Below, piece after piece: positions 21,801 through 35,555 of a DNA stretch of 64,000 nt. The stretch comes from Gonapodya prolifera JEL478 (Eukaryota; Monoblepharomycota; Monoblepharidomycetes; Monoblepharidales; Gonapodyaceae), in contig KQ965732.1 in assembly GCA_001574975.1 (NCBI GenBank), positions 744,001-808,000 of the forward strand, read 5' to 3'. The position numbers and the translations under genes are program-made. A model generated the notes under the pieces. It was not told the origin of the DNA. It did no database searches and saw nothing but the letters and a program-made list of their open reading frames with translations. The number at the start of each line of letters is the position of its first letter. Position 1 is the stretch's first letter.

Positions 21801-24800
21801 GAGAACTAATGCATTCTTTGCTTCTTCAAGATCAGGTCGCTCGTTTGCAACGACTAGACCGAGTAGTTGGTCTTCCAGGCCACTCGGCGCTAGGGTAAAG
21901 TTGACAAGTGTAATTGTTGCGGAAACTTCGGGAGAATAATGCGGGTTTGGAAGCTTTGTTGTAATGTAGAACCGAAAATCATCGTGGTAAGGTAAGATAG
22001 AGTCTCCAACTTTGATGACCACGTTGCCGCCTTGCTTGAAAGTTTGGCGCAGCAACACCGGCTCCAGGGCAGGATCAAGTTTCTCCTGTATGTTTTCCAA
22101 CAGAACAGGCTTGCCAAACCGTATTGCATTCTCTAGAGTTCGCAAAAAGTCCTTGTCAGTCAGTTTGATAATATCCAACCCATTGTCCTTCTCCAGATTT
22201 CGTATCCATTTGTTTGCTTGGCCCTGCGGGTCAATGAGTAGAGGCCAGCGCCGGGTGCTGGATACAATAATTCCATTGTCTCTCGATAGAGTGTCCTTTG
22301 GGAGCCCATTAAGCTCCCTACGAATATGGGTGAGAGGTTACTTGATTTTGAACGTGGCACAAACGCTGTCTTAGCTTACCATTGTCGAAGTTTAACAGGA
22401 TCACCCAAAACGTCCCATAAAGTTAGTAATTCTGAATGGGGTATTGAATCTGATACAAGGCACTCTTTCCATTCCGCCACCAAAGAACTGCGGTACTCCG
22501 AGGTAAAAGGCCCAAGATATGCGATTGCTCCACTTGCAATAACTACATCTCCTACGATGCTCACAATCCGCTTGTCCAGCGTTTTCACTGTTTCTGCCCA
22601 TCTTTGTTTTTCATCTCCAAGTCCAGTGATAAGCTTCCCGGCGCGAGAAAGTTTGACATTGCACTCATCGACTTTGCGTGCAAGTTCCTCCTTCTTGGCA
22701 GTTGCTTCCATGTATCGCTTTTCCATTTCTTTGATATTTTGTTCGGACTCCCGCATCTTTTTGCGCAATTCGTTTAGTGTTTCGAGTGTCTCATTCAACG
22801 AGTCTTGAGCTTCTTTGAGCTTTGCACGCTTTGGTCCAACAGATCTGGAGACCCAGTAGTACTTCTCCATTGCTCTTACCCATTGACACATTGACGTTGC
22901 GGCCTTTGATACACGAGCAATCTGAGCCGGTTGAAATTCTGGGCTGTCAATATACGGCTTTATCTTCTGGACAGTGGCCTCTGGAATGTTGTCTTTGTCA
23001 TAAGAAAACAATGATTCCAAAAACTTTTGGGGATCTCCTAGCAATCCCCTCCCTGGTTCCCAATAGTCGTCAACCTTTTTGCCTGGTTTGTCCCCGTCAA
23101 TCCTTTTAGGTTTGATCCCCTTCATGATACACACTGCTTCCATCACAAGCTTCACACCTTCAGGAGGCCGCTGCATACTTCGCACTTCCACTATATCATT
23201 CTTAGACAAGCTGTTTAGACTCTCCAGAGCAGCATCAAGGGCTGGCAATGCTTCATCCAGATCCTTTTTTGCATCATCAGCAATAGCTTTTGTTTCTTCT
23301 GCCTTCTTAGAAGCCTGTATTTCTTCTTTTGCAACGTGCTCACGGATTTCTTCCGCCTTCACTTTATCAACCGCAATCTTTTTCATCGTGAAGTCGACTT
23401 CCTGTGAAGTCTGAAGTAGCATAGGCTGCATTGCCTCGAGCTCTTCCTGGAGAATTTCCACTTCCTTTGTTGAGCTAAGAAGTTTTTCAAGCCCACCTGC
23501 AGTTCGTTTCCGTTGTGCTTCAAGTTCTCCCCTCTTTCTGTCCAAGAGATTACGATAAAGTCCAAGCAGCTCAAGATAGCTCTTCGGCGTCACGTAATTG
23601 TTTCGGTTTAGCTCAGCTTTGTATTGTGAGCACCTTTGACGCACTGATTCGTGCATTTTGACGCAGAGACCAATGATGCCATCGATTACGGTTTCAGAAC
23701 CGAGATCAGTCATTTCTGGAAGTGAAGAACAAAGATATTAGCAAACTGACAGCAATCACTAGAGTAGAGGTACGTCACCTGCAACTGAGCTTGCAGCGAC
23801 TGATCTCAAAGCTTCCTCCGGCCAAGTCGAAAACCAATCAATGGTACAGCAGTTTACCAAGGAAGGAAACATTCGAATTCGGTTCCGGAATGCTTCTCCA
23901 ATTGGGCTCATGCAAAGGATCAAGTGAAGGCGCTGTCGCACTCGTGAAACAAATAGAGCGTGCAGATTCTCTTTCGTAGGGGTTATCGCCATCTCAGTCG
24001 CAATCGGCCTCATTGCATTTAAAATTCTATCGATTTCATCGGGCTTGTACAGATTTGGAACATCGCCCGAGTTAAGAATGTTGTTGATGTCCTCAACGCA
24101 GCCCTCTGAGACAATTTGTGTATCCGTGTAAAGAAACACCAATGACTTCCCATCAATACCAGAAGCAAAGAGAATTTTCTTCAGGTCCTCTTTCCATTCG
24201 TTCTGACCGTAGTTCTTTGAGAGTTCAATTTGAAAAAGCTCAAACTCCTCAATATGCGTGGCTAGCCGCGCCAGTGATTGCCGACCACTACCGCCAACTC
24301 CCAGCAGCAATGCATGACCGAATGGTTGTCTCAGAACACGACAGATCCTTGAAACATGTTCAATCGCGTCCAAAAACATAACGAGCTTCATCGGGGATGT
24401 TGACGTTGAGTTGTAGTCCTCCAAGTAATCTTCAATGAGTTTCACTAGCTTTTTCATGTCTTTGACCTCTGTGTAGGACTTTGGGTCAGCTCCTGGGGTT
24501 TGATAGTCGCCAAACATGAGTGGCTCCGAAAACACTACGTTGGACCATGGAAGACGTAAGTTTTCGTTCATCGTACCCTTGAGGAGATCCATGAACCACG
24601 ACCTATCAGAAGCATCAACAAGGCGATCCGAAAAAACACGCAAGCACTCGTGGGCCCAAAGGCGAATGAGGTCTGATTCTTGCGTGACGGTCTTGTTGTC
24701 AGCATTAAGAAGACCTTGAAAGATTTTAGCAAGATCGCGAAGATTAAATGTGTAATGTGACTTAAGCGGTGTGGGTAGTAGCTCTGATCGAATGGTGTCG

Positions 24801-27800
24801 TATATTCTCATGGACCCGTTCACGATAGAGCTCGTCAGTGTTTGTACTTCTGGAGTAAACTTTTGGAGGAAAGAAGCCAAGATTGTGCCAAATATTCGAT
24901 GTAAACTGGGATGCTCCATTTCGACGAAAGAAATGGTGTTGAAATGACGCGTCATCCGGCGAGTAACTGGATTACGACCACCACCAGGAGGTCCCATTGC
25001 GCAGACAAAAACAATATCCACAATTTCCATGAACTTCCCCACAGCCTTCCGGTCGTACCAACCACCATGGTCCAACCATTGCCGAATGAGTTCAATCGGC
25101 GGCTGTGCACTGCAGATATCTAATTGCGGCATGTTTAAATCGTCCACAAACACTATGAATTTTTTGCCCATAGCGGGTCCGAACACCCCCTTGCGCCGTT
25201 TCTCTAGCTTCGAGTCAATCAAATCCTGTGTTTGGTTGGCACTGGTTCTCGCTGAGAACGACATAAAGATCGGAGTGCTGTTTTGGTCCATTCCTTTCAT
25301 GAGTTTATCTTGAATAACAACGGACTTGCCCGTTCCAGTGGGTCCGACACATAACACGTGGCAATTATTCCTGAGTAAAAGCTCCACAAGATAGTTGCAC
25401 CGAATTGTGTCGATTGTTGGCACTATTACAGCGTCAGTACCTGCCTTCTGGGGGACCATAAATTCGGGAACATCATCCATCCAGTTGACCCACGCTTGCC
25501 TCTCTTCGTTAAATTTGTAGTCATACACGGAACCATCAGCAGGAAACGCTATCTGAGGCGCTCGATCCTTGAACATTCCACGCAGCCAAGTATCAAATCT
25601 CGTGCGCCCTTCCGAGTCTGAGGTTGCACCGACGGACCATATCAACGAGAACAGGAAAAAGGGTTCTATGAAGTTCTCAAACGAAGCAGCTTTGTTGGGC
25701 AAGTCCTGCGATGTGCCATCGCCACCTGGGTCCGATTTGAAAACTCCCGCGATCATGGAGTACATTATTTTCATGAGACTCAAAGCCAAGCTTGGGCCCG
25801 TCGTAGTTACGTACTCCTTAATGTTTTTTCGTAGAAAATTTAGGGACAATTGCAAATACTCATCAAAAAGGGAGCTCGCAACCTTTCGAAATACATCCGA
25901 GAAGGTTTTCGGAAGAACACGATCAACTGCTGTCATCCAAGAAGCCAGTAGCGGCTGCAACCCTAGTGCTCCTGGTTCCATGTATATCATCCCGCACCGT
26001 GAAACGGTTGCTGGAGAGGCGAATGCTAGATCCTCCACTTCAAACATCATTGTCTGAGTAGAGTCCATTTTGATGATTTCTCCAGAGCTCAAGCAAAGCT
26101 TCTTGTTATCGTCCAGGACGGTGTTCATACTTTCTATCCAAACTGCATCAACTGGACCGTCAAAGACATACCACTTTTTATCGTTCGTATGCTCGTCCAC
26201 TCCTTCACGTATTAAGTATGCACAAATACCATCGGTCCATTCGTGGGTTTGCGGGTCAAACTCTCCGTAAAGTTGACCCATGGTAATTGACTTCGGATTG
26301 AGCACATTAACCTTCACCCTCTCAAATTTGGTACCGGTTGGCGCAGTCTTCCCCTGCAGAGAAGAGAGAGATTGTGCAAGAACCCTATAGCAAGAAGTCT
26401 TTCCTCCCCCGGTTGGTCCAACTAGCATGAGACCGTGACGAACTACTGTCGTCTCATAGAGCTGGATGCACTTGTTGATAAAATTAGGAATCGCCTGGAG
26501 CCCCATAGTCGCGCAAGTGGCGCTCATTACTTCTAGCAATTCGCCATAATCAAGTCTCGGTTGCGTAATTCCAGGAAAGAGATCGGAGATGATCCCGTTG
26601 AAAAGAATCAGATCGTCCGCCAAAAATTTGGGTTGGTTAACATCACATAGAGCTCGCAGGAGCAAAATATCCTCTTGGGTATTGGGTTGTTGTCGCTTGA
26701 GGTTTCCAGCGGCAGATATTACGGTTTTTACAGCTCTCATTCCAAAGTCATAATGATCTTGGGAAGAGAGTTGTTCCGAAGAGAGCTTGAATGTTGCAAC
26801 CATTTTCCCTGCTAACAATTTGGCATTAGCAAATCCAAAGGAGAACAGGCTGATTTCCGCGATCATTCCGTAATCTGGAATCATCATTGCCTGAAACAAA
26901 CGAGCCAAGATGATCTTGCAGTAATAGATGAGGGTGCCAACTTGTTCGACTCACCACAGGACGAAACAAAGCTTTCAAATTGTCAGGTAGTTCTGTACGA
27001 CCCGCATAACCTGGATTCATGGTGATGAATATGCCATTCGTCGCGTCGAGAGGTAATTCTACACCCTCGAAGATGAACTTGGTCAAGCCAGCTTGAGCTG
27101 CCTTCTGAATCGTGGTTATCTGTTGTGCAACAACAGACAGTACTTCAATGTCGATCCGATTAAACTCGTCTAGTGATGCCCATGCCCCGGCACTCGCGAG
27201 ACCCTTGAAAAACTTTGCCATTGCAAGATAGTCAAGTTGATCCGAGCAGTTAAACACTATACATTGCTTTGCCATCGCCTTTGCGAGATCTTTGACTGTC
27301 TCAGTTTTCCCCGTGCCGGCGGGTCCAGCAGGCGCTCCACCCATCCCCAGCTGAAGCGCTCCACATAAAGTCAAATAACATCTGTCCGTCAACGGTGTAA
27401 CAACAAGTCGTCCAGTGTTCCCTAAGTATTCGTACCCATATTTGAAGACTGCGTTGACAATTTTTACTTTCAGATCATCCTCCTCCCAATAATATCGAAG
27501 CTGACTCATCCATTCAAAGTCGTTTTCGGTCTGCACCCCTGAATCAATGAGCCTTTTACAAACATCTCGTGCGTGCACGTCCATAACGATCAAGTCACCC
27601 AGGACCAATCGCTGGATGAATGGGAGTTCTCCCCTCACAAGATTTACTAAACCTTGCAATTGATTCAAAAGCCTTTCGTAAAGAAGCTTCAAGCCTTCTT
27701 GACCAGTCTTAAGAGACTCGGCAACTTCCAACGTGAAGAATATGTGGCTGACGGCCAACACAACCTGTCCTGGCCACTCGAGAACCCACTGCGTGCGTTG

Positions 27801-30800
27801 CTTTTGTGGGTAAGAGTGAAGACCATCAAGCATCACCTTCTTCATACTTTTTCGCATGGAATCCTCTGTCTTCAGGAGCCATTCTTCCACATTACCCTTC
27901 GGATAGAATGGTTCTGAAATTGCAACCTTCTCTCCCTCACCAGAGTACATTGCTGTGATTTGTTTGTCGGGTTGGAAGTCCAATTTCGCAATATTCTCAA
28001 AACACTTTCGGAGATGAGGTTGCACGGCTGTCGGATCTTTTGTTTGTGACAGGATTTGCAACAATTCGTCATCAGAAAGGAAGAAAAAGCGGGGAAACGC
28101 GATTCGTTTGCTTTCCAAGTATGCTGTTAGACCCTTTGAGACCAGCTCAAGCATCTTGTTGGCATCCTTCAAGACCTCCAGGAGCTTGGCATCTGCACAG
28201 CAATCTATCACACCAGGTTTGGCCTTTGCCTGGGTCATTGTCTTTCTCCAAGCCCGATCAATCGCAGTAAAACGTTTGGCTTCTGCAGGCAGCTGCGACT
28301 GGATATCGTCGGAACTAAATATTGGCTCGAGGTAAAGCCAAGACCGCTGGCACGCCATCCAAGCCTCCAACACTTCTTGTACTATTCGGAGCTTAGTATC
28401 CCAAGTATGTAAGCGTTCAGCGAACGGTTTCTTGAAAGGTGAGAAGCTCATCGATTGCGTCATCACAATGTGATCATCAAGCATACGAATGGCCTAGAAT
28501 GGCGACATTTTATCAACCTGCGCAAAACAAAATACACAATAGATGTTCACCTCGTCGGATGCTTTCATAATAAACGTTCCGGTTTCCTTGTAAGGAAGGA
28601 TTTCTAGGTAAACATTCTTCCAATCATTTTCCATCTTGTCTAGAGCTGACTCGATCGCAAACTCCTTGCCGGCAACATCGCATACTTTCGAAATTTGATC
28701 AACTTTTTCTATCAAATTCATCTTGATTAGATCCGTCAGAGTGAACGCATCTCCAGGGCGCAAATTGATACCAAGGTCTGTGGAAAGACGTTCCCAGTGT
28801 CGGTCCCTCATCCCCGGGTTTCTCAAAGCTTGTATCAAAGGTAGATACGGTTTGAACTGATCCATTTCATCTTTCACTTGGTTCGCCACATTTAAGCAAC
28901 CTGGGACGTCCTTGAAAGCTTTCACAAGCTTGAACATCGTTCTCCAAGCATTTGTCAGATTCTTCTCAACATCCTCCGCATTCAAATCACTGAACGCTCC
29001 GTGCATCCAGACGGACTTCCATTTGATCCAATCCGCAGCTGTCACCCAAAGATTCTTGTAAGGTTCGAAGTCCTTCATCAATTGTCCCATTTCTTCATAC
29101 TTTGTGGATTCGAGATTGAACAAGCGTTCCCTCGCGTTGAAGAGCGAAACCAAAGCCTGGCAATCTTTCAACTCCTGAGTCACTCTCTGCACTTCACTGC
29201 CAATCTCTGCAACTTTAGAGATGTCGGCATGTCTGCTGAAGTCCCCAATAATGCTCTGGAGATGATTGATACGCTCTTTGAACACCTCTTGATCCGTTTG
29301 TAAGCCTTTGAGAAACAGCGCATGATCCACTTCAGTCGCTTCGTGTGTCTGCTTCATCAAATCTTCAATCTTTGACGCCCATCCAAACGCGCTCCATCTA
29401 GCGCGGAAGTCTTCGTTCGAGACATCATAACGAAAACCCTCAAGAATTTCACAATACTGGAGCATTTCGGCGACTCTGTTCTTGAGGTTTGTCTGCAGGT
29501 CTGGAACAGTCCTCATGTATTCCCGCAAATCTGTCAGTTCCTCAATCTTGGTAGGCTTTTCTTTAAGCCGCTGTTGGATTTGCGCGTAGTCTGAAGAAAT
29601 GGCGTTCGCGAGCTTCGCAGTGCGTCTCGCGAGGATCTCGAGTATGATTTTCGAAAGGTCTTTCTTCATCGCTCCACGAACGGCATCACACCCTACGTAG
29701 AAAACTCCAAGAGAGATATGACTGGGGATATCTCTTTCCACTTGCTCCCACTCTTGCGCATGTCGCTTAATGTCAATCTGCATTTCCTCCACTGTGTGAT
29801 CTTCCGCCTCGTACTGTTTCATGTAGAGAAGAGGATCAAGTGTGAGCATTTTCATGTGCTTGTCGTACTGCCTCAAATAAGCTTCGAGGGGCAGCAAGCT
29901 TTCCTTAACAGCTGTCCGGACGGAAGCACGTAGGCGGGACACTGCCGGTTCACTTTCTCGCACAGTTTCGAGCACTGGTTTTGTTGCCCAGAACATGGAG
30001 TCCATGACAAGAGGCTCGAGCTGCGGAAGGCCATCCAGGGTAGTAAGCGCCTTGTCGAACACCGAGAGCGCGGCACGCTCGAACAAGTTCAAGTCCGTGT
30101 TGTACTGAACGCGGCCATTACGGAATACCAGGTCGACTTGGAACACTGGCTTTCGTAGTGTCTGCTCCACTGACCCTGTCAGAGAAAACGCTGCGTTGCG
30201 TTCGACGATTTTCACATCGTTGGTCCCTGCCACCACCACCTTGTGGGTCAACGGGAGGGAGAACATCCGGAGGTAATCGTTCAGTGAGTTGAACAACAAG
30301 AACCGCAGCGTATCTTGCATGAGGAACTTGACCGAGTTCATGAACTTTTTGAACTTGGAGATCTTGTACACCTCCATGTTGGACTCTTGGACGTTGTACC
30401 ACCCCTTTCCGACCTCCTTAAAGCCATTTTTTATTATCGTTTTCAGATTTGGGATCCACCTTGAGGAAGCGGTATGTAGAACGGGTGAGACCGTCAACAA
30501 CAACGATCAAAAATGAATGTTCTTGAATAAACACTAAATACTCACTGCTCACGCGTGGCAGCCTTGACGGCCTGCAGATTCTGCCCCTGGATCTGCTCGA
30601 ACTCGTCCAGCTTGACCATCTTGTTGACCTGCGTCGCGAGAAGACTAGATTGGAGCAAGCGGTCGCACTCGAGGCGGACGCGCGACATGGCCCGGATGAC
30701 TTCGACCTTGCCAAAATAAGTCGCGAAGGAGAAGGAGTGCAGGGTTTCGGAGAAGTCGTACGTCGGGACATCGGGACATCGCGAGGACCTACGCGGGGTT

Positions 30801-32734
30801 TTTGTGTAGTTATGGCTCTCGAGAAAAAGTGGCAACCGACGTTTGAAGTGGTGTACATACTCTGGAACAGGTCGGGGCGGTTCTTCCTCTGGAGCTTCCG
30901 CGAGTCCATATTCATCCCGCTTCTGTGAATTACGAATCTTTTCGATAAACATGTCCCGTGAATCAATTAGCACACAAGATCAACCGATATCGCAACACCA
31001 CTCCACGTAACCAACCTCCCGCTCAAAAACCATCTTGCTCATCGTCCGCGCGTAGTCCGCCTTGACGTCGCCAATCAATTCGACCGTCGCCGGGCCTGCG
31101 GGCCGGCCCGACGCGTACTCTTTGCCCAGGGCGATGCGGCAGATCCTGTCCAGAGAGGACGAGTCCATGGCGGGGACGGTGGATGTGGGCATGCAGTCGA
31201 CGTAGAAGTTGTAGCTCTGGTGAGGTAGAGAGCGCGAGCGGATGGGCGAAGGGACGAGCGGGGGAGGCTGTTGAAGGGACTCACCAGCAGGCGTTCCACT
31301 CTGTCACGGGAAGAGATGGCCGATGCGATTCTCTTTGCGAAAGTGGCGGGATCCTCCGCAAGAAACATGAAACGCGTTCTTTGAAGCACGACGGGAGCAA
31401 AGTGCGGTGTGAGCGTGTTTGCTGCGGCAAGGAACTGTAGCTGTCAGGGATGCTCACCGATGCACCCACGCCTCATCAGCTCCGAGCTCTGCGTCAGTCG
31501 CACCCGCTTCCGGCCCTGCCTGTCTCATGAGCGGATCGTCTTCCAACTTCAGGGGCATCTTGACGCCGTGGGTGTCCCACCCCGATGCATCGGTGAAGCG
31601 GATCCGCCAGACGTCCTTGGTGGGGTTGTACCCCATCACGAGCGCGTTGTGCCAGTCACCGTTGTGGAAGGCTTTCGCAGGGATGGAAGGGGATGCCCAT
31701 TGTGTCCGTCGTGTGGACGAGGTGGGAGAGAACATGTGGGTGGTGAGTTGGGTTTGGTCACTTCCGTCGGTTCCTCCTGCGCCGTTGCTGCGATTCAAGT
31801 TTAGCCACTCGCTGGTTGACCGCGTCTCAAACTCGGTGTTGTCGAAGAGCGACATTGGTAAAAAGGGTGGAGAAGTGGTGTATTGAGGGGTTGAGTCGGG
31901 CTCCCCGAGCATGGTGGATCCATGTTCCGACTGTGGCTCAACCGAGAACTTTTCTTCCGCGCACATCATAGCGCGCGTTACGCCCAGTCCCTCGAGGATT
32001 TCGGAGATGTCCTGCTTTGCGTACAGTCGTTTCCGCCGCTCGATTTCCACCTTGCGGGGTGTCTGACCCGCCCGGTTTTCGTAGGGAAGGAGCACTTTAG
32101 GCTCCAAGCATATCGATCTATCCAGTTTAACTCGTTTCATTGTGTCGCTGGTGACAGACGTTTCACTGCCGCGTTTGGAAGGTGGTGCCCGTTCCTGAGC
32201 CTGCGGCTGTCCCTCCAGAGAGCTCGACTGCTGTAACACGCTGATCTCTGGAGGTGGTGGCTCAAGTTCATTCGATGGTAACGGAGGGAGAGCCCGGGAC
32301 GATATGGATGTCCGTGACGAGTGCGCAGACGACGCAGAGAGCGTGGGGAGGAGCGTCTTTGAGACATCGCGGGGGGAGGGCGAGCGAAGAAGCGGCGAAA
32401 GATTGGATGATGGGGAGACGAGGAAGTCCGAGAAGATGGCAGCTGTCTTTGCGGATGGAGTTCCCTTCGTTCCCTGCGCGGCCAGTTCCTCTGCAATGCG
32501 CGTCCTCTCCGCGGCCGCCAGTCTGCTCCTATGGTGGATGGACACTGGGTCAAGATACGACTCCATCGCGGAGTGCGCTCTCGCTGGTGAATTGGAGCTG
32601 TCCGCCTTGTTGTTTGGTGTGACCACAGCCCCACTACCAAATGAACCACAACCCTTTTCGCCCATTTTTCCCATTGTCGAAAGGGAACCCGACGAGCTCT
32701 TCATGTGCCAATGCATTAAATTCGGTGATGCCAT
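18832..32734 (-). CDS. DNAH1: Axonemal inner-arm dynein heavy chain, DNAH1 type
   Basis: ATP-driven motor of the flagellar inner arm. Fifteen exons (high to low): 32734-31458, 31378-31285, 31216-31016, 30922-30861, 30788-30546, 30459-28551, 28493-26955, 26890-23779, 23715-22380, 22317-20399, 20340-20004, 19942-19715, 19650-19425, 19369-19029 and 18967-18832. They total 12,960 bases, 4,319 residues, close to animal DNAH1. The tail has [26 protein letters not shown] and [11 protein letters not shown]-loops: AAA1 [10 protein letters not shown] near residue 1650, AAA2 [10 protein letters not shown] near 1930, AAA3 [10 protein letters not shown] near 2290, AAA4 GVGGSGRQS near 2640. The coiled stalk lies at 22.4-23.7 kb ([16 protein letters not shown]). 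The C-terminus [20 protein letters not shown] and [10 protein letters not shown] fits DNAH1 rather than DNAH3/7/12. No stops or frame breaks. Exon 4 may start 15 bases earlier (30937). Confidence 0.96.
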
Positions 32735-32954
32735 GATGCAGAAAGAAGTATGTGTGAAACCGGAAAGAAGTATGTGTAAAACTTGACCAGCGGGATTAGC
32801 ATGGGGGCATTAAAACTCTCCTAAGTATAGGAACTCTTGAGGGGGAAACTAACTAGGGAAACTAACTAATGAAGGAGTGTTTCGGGAGGGTGGGTACCAC
32901 GACCGCAATAAGCCCTCAAGAGCTCACTGACTCCCCGAAACCAACGCATCGCAA

Positions 32955-33131
32955 ATGGCCACCTCTGCCACCACAACTGCTCCGGTGTTCGCTCTCGTCC
33001 CCGCCCTTGCCACCACCACCACTGGCGCGCCCACCCCGCTTGTCCTCCTCGGCACGCTCACTCCCTCTCCCACGTTTGCTCTCATAGCTTCGTGCGCTTT
33101 ATCGAATTGGGCCCTTGTCGTGCTTGGGTAG
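32955..33131 (+). CDS. Small hydrophobic ORF, 58 residues, doubtful
   Basis: ATG 32955 to TAG 33129-33131 encodes a Thr/Ala/Leu-rich, hydrophobic peptide (FALVPALATTTTGAPTPLVL, then FALIASCALSNWALVVLG), which could form one or two membrane segments. It lies upstream of the dynein gene on the opposite strand, 220 bases from its ATG. No family is recognised, and composition alone could produce it. Confidence 0.2.
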   Translation: MATSATTTAPVFALVPALATTTTGAPTPLVLLGTLTPSPTFALIASCALSNWALVVLG

Positions 33132-35555
33132 TGTCCAAATTCATCCCTAACACATCACAATAGAAAAACTTCTGCAATTCGGGTCAGAAAAAATCGAGAT
33201 AGGCATCCAGATAGCCCCAAACATTGCGCATCATTTGCCGCAAAAAAGGAAAAAAGGGTAGTCGCGTGCGGAAGAGTGGGCCTGGTGGTCGGGCGTGAGG
33301 GGGGGTGCGGGGTTTGGGGGTGGGTGGGGGGAAGGCCGCTGGAGGCCGTTGGCCGGTCTCCACACGACGTGAAAGCGCACCAAGTTCACTCCCCATGGCG
33401 TTTGATTTACTTTATTAGAATATCTTTCAATACAGTAAATGTGGAATTTAGCAGGCGTACTAAATCTGAGCTCATACCATTTCGCTTCAGGCACTCTCAG
33501 CTGTCCCGGTCTCAACCTCATTTCCGCAACAAGTCACCTGCTCCCTCGTATCAGCGTCTTCTTCGTCAGACACCGGTGTTGCTGGCATCTGAATGGAAAC
33601 AGCGCAAGTGAACCTTGGAATGCCACAGAGAGTTGCGCTTCCTCGACCTTTCTCTGCTGGACGGAATGTCATTGACCAGACCACAACGGAGGAAAGCATC
33701 TCGCACTCACACACACAGAAAATGTGCCCGAGTGTGGAGCCCCGTCCTCCGAGGCGGGATTCGTGAGGGTGAAAATGTGCGCCTGACCTTAGTTCTTTCA
33801 CCATCAACGTCCATCCTGTCCTCCTCCGGAGCAGATTCCTCACAACTGGACAAGAGCATCTTGTCTGCGTCGTGTGGCGTCCCCTCGCTCTGGGCAAAAC
33901 TCCGATCCTGACTAATTCGACCCGATTCCATCTTTTCCGCAAGAACAGTCGCCCTTCCGTTGCAAGCCCCTGTTCATTTCGATTAGTAGCCTCTCGTCTT
34001 CAAGCGGTCGTTGCTTTCTTTCCACGTTTCGGCATCTTGGGAGTTGGGATGCTTTCGCTCACTGGCGGGGAAGGAAGGATGCGCGGGAAGGTCACCACGA
34101 CGAAATCAAGACCGGATAAATTTTGACAAATCTCAACATATTTGCCAAAACACGCCCCGCTTCCTTGCAAATGTCTGAGTATCGTGACGTCCAGTTTTAC
34201 AAGTTTTTGGAATTTGTAACATAGAGGAACGTAGCACGCTGCAAGCAAGGATATGAACGTTGTAACGCTGCAATTGAGTACATTTAAATTTAGGGAGCAC
34301 GGAAACCGCCACTTGGTGCGTAATCTACACACCACCTGATTTCGCCCCACCCATAGATTCTCCCATTCCCACGAAAAACTTTCATTTCTCTGCAATTTAC
34401 ATCAGAGTTTCACCAAATTTGATATATATGTAGTTCTTACGATAAACTTCACAATAAGCCGACTCAATATGTGATTCTCACGCTTCCTCTTGTCGCGTCA
34501 TCGTCGGCGTGTCCGTACACTAGGGTGTCACGACGGGCCCCAAGCACCCTCCCCGACCTGGGGAATGTTTTGGAGGGGGGGCATCCTGTATACGAGGTGC
34601 CATCAGGGAGGAATTCCGTGTTTCTTGCCCGGGGGCGATTGTGAAAGGTGGTTCTGACGCAAACAGCAGTCGTGAGAGTTCATTATCGATGGTAAGGATG
34701 CCTTGGAACCAATGGAGAAAGCTCATCTACGCCTAGTAGTGGTCAAGAAGCATCAACGAGAAATTTGGAGGGGAAAAGCTCACCAGATAAACGTGAGAGC
34801 AGCAATGCCCCCCCATCAGAAGTTGTCCATCGAGTTCCGTGAGCGCGTGAGATGGTCAAAGGAACCATTTTCCGTGTCCTCACATACATTTGAATGTTTT
34901 TCATTCGAAGGGCCGGTGATGGGGAAGGTGAAATGAAGGGGATGGGGGACAGAAGGCCATCGAAAGAGTCCGTGATGGTGAGCAATCCGCCGCAGTATGA
35001 GGCTGATTGGAGTAGCGGTTCCCATGATATGAAATTTTTCCAGGTGGAAATTGTCGCTGGGTTTGTGCGTGCATGGGTATGGGCAAATCAGGTGACGATT
35101 TGATTACGCGGCTTCTTTGTTCAAGTGTGTACTTTCCGTGCTCCCTAAAATTCAGTACTTTGCGTTCAAATGAAAGGTCCCGTTCAAATTCAGGTCTTTG
35201 TGTTTGAGTGCGAGTGTTGGATGAATGTCACACTTGTGCGTTCGAACGTTGTTGAACACATTCAAACACAAACATTTAAACAACACTCTGACTTACGTTT
35301 GAGTGAGTTCAGCACTCAGCTGCGTTCAGCAACGTTCAAGCCCAGAGACGGTTTTCAGATGATGTATTTTAATCAAGCAACTCAAACAGTGGATGTACAC
35401 ATTAAATCAGGGGTAACTCTCTAGGGAGGTGACTTGGGTGATTAGCAATCCAAAAGCGATGAAGCGCCCTCCAGTCCTGCACGACCTCACAACACTCCAC
35501 ACATCTCTCCCTCGCCGCAGCAGCACAGCACAGCACAGCACGGATCTTGTCTTGT
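33132..35555. other. Long intergenic region with one doubtful minus-strand ORF and a TTCAA-rich block
   Basis: No confident gene. On the minus strand, 33931-33707 contains an acidic frame from ATG (MESGRISQDRSFAQSEG, EESAPEEDRMDVDGERTK). It could be an exon: a CTACTAAT branch site and an ATGAACAG acceptor lie just upstream near 33970-33990, and a downstream exon VEEAQLSVAFQGSLALFPF would be in phase. Neither end could be fixed. 34130-35150 shows nothing recognisable. The TTCAA-rich block at 35160-35340 is listed separately. Confidence 0.35.
35160..35340. repeat. Cluster of CGTTCAA / TTCAAA words
   Basis: Within 180 bases, CGTTCAA or its near form recurs (35164, 35182, GCGTTCGAACG near 35239, CATTCAAACAC, GCGTTCAGCAACGTTCAAG), with inverted partners GTGTTTGAGTG and AGTGAGTTCAGCACTC. 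It forms interleaved short inverted repeats upstream of no obvious start codon and 3' of the HMG gene. The function is unknown. Confidence 0.5.

Noticed and set aside
33487-33942. Minus-strand frame of 151 codons, Arg/Cys-rich
   Set aside because: The alternative frame beginning MESGRISQ is more protein-like; neither is good enough for a gene call.
35517-35542. CAGCACAGCACAGCACAGCA array as a possible functional tandem repeat
   Set aside because: A plain short microsatellite just 3' of the HMG gene's stop codon, too short to claim more.
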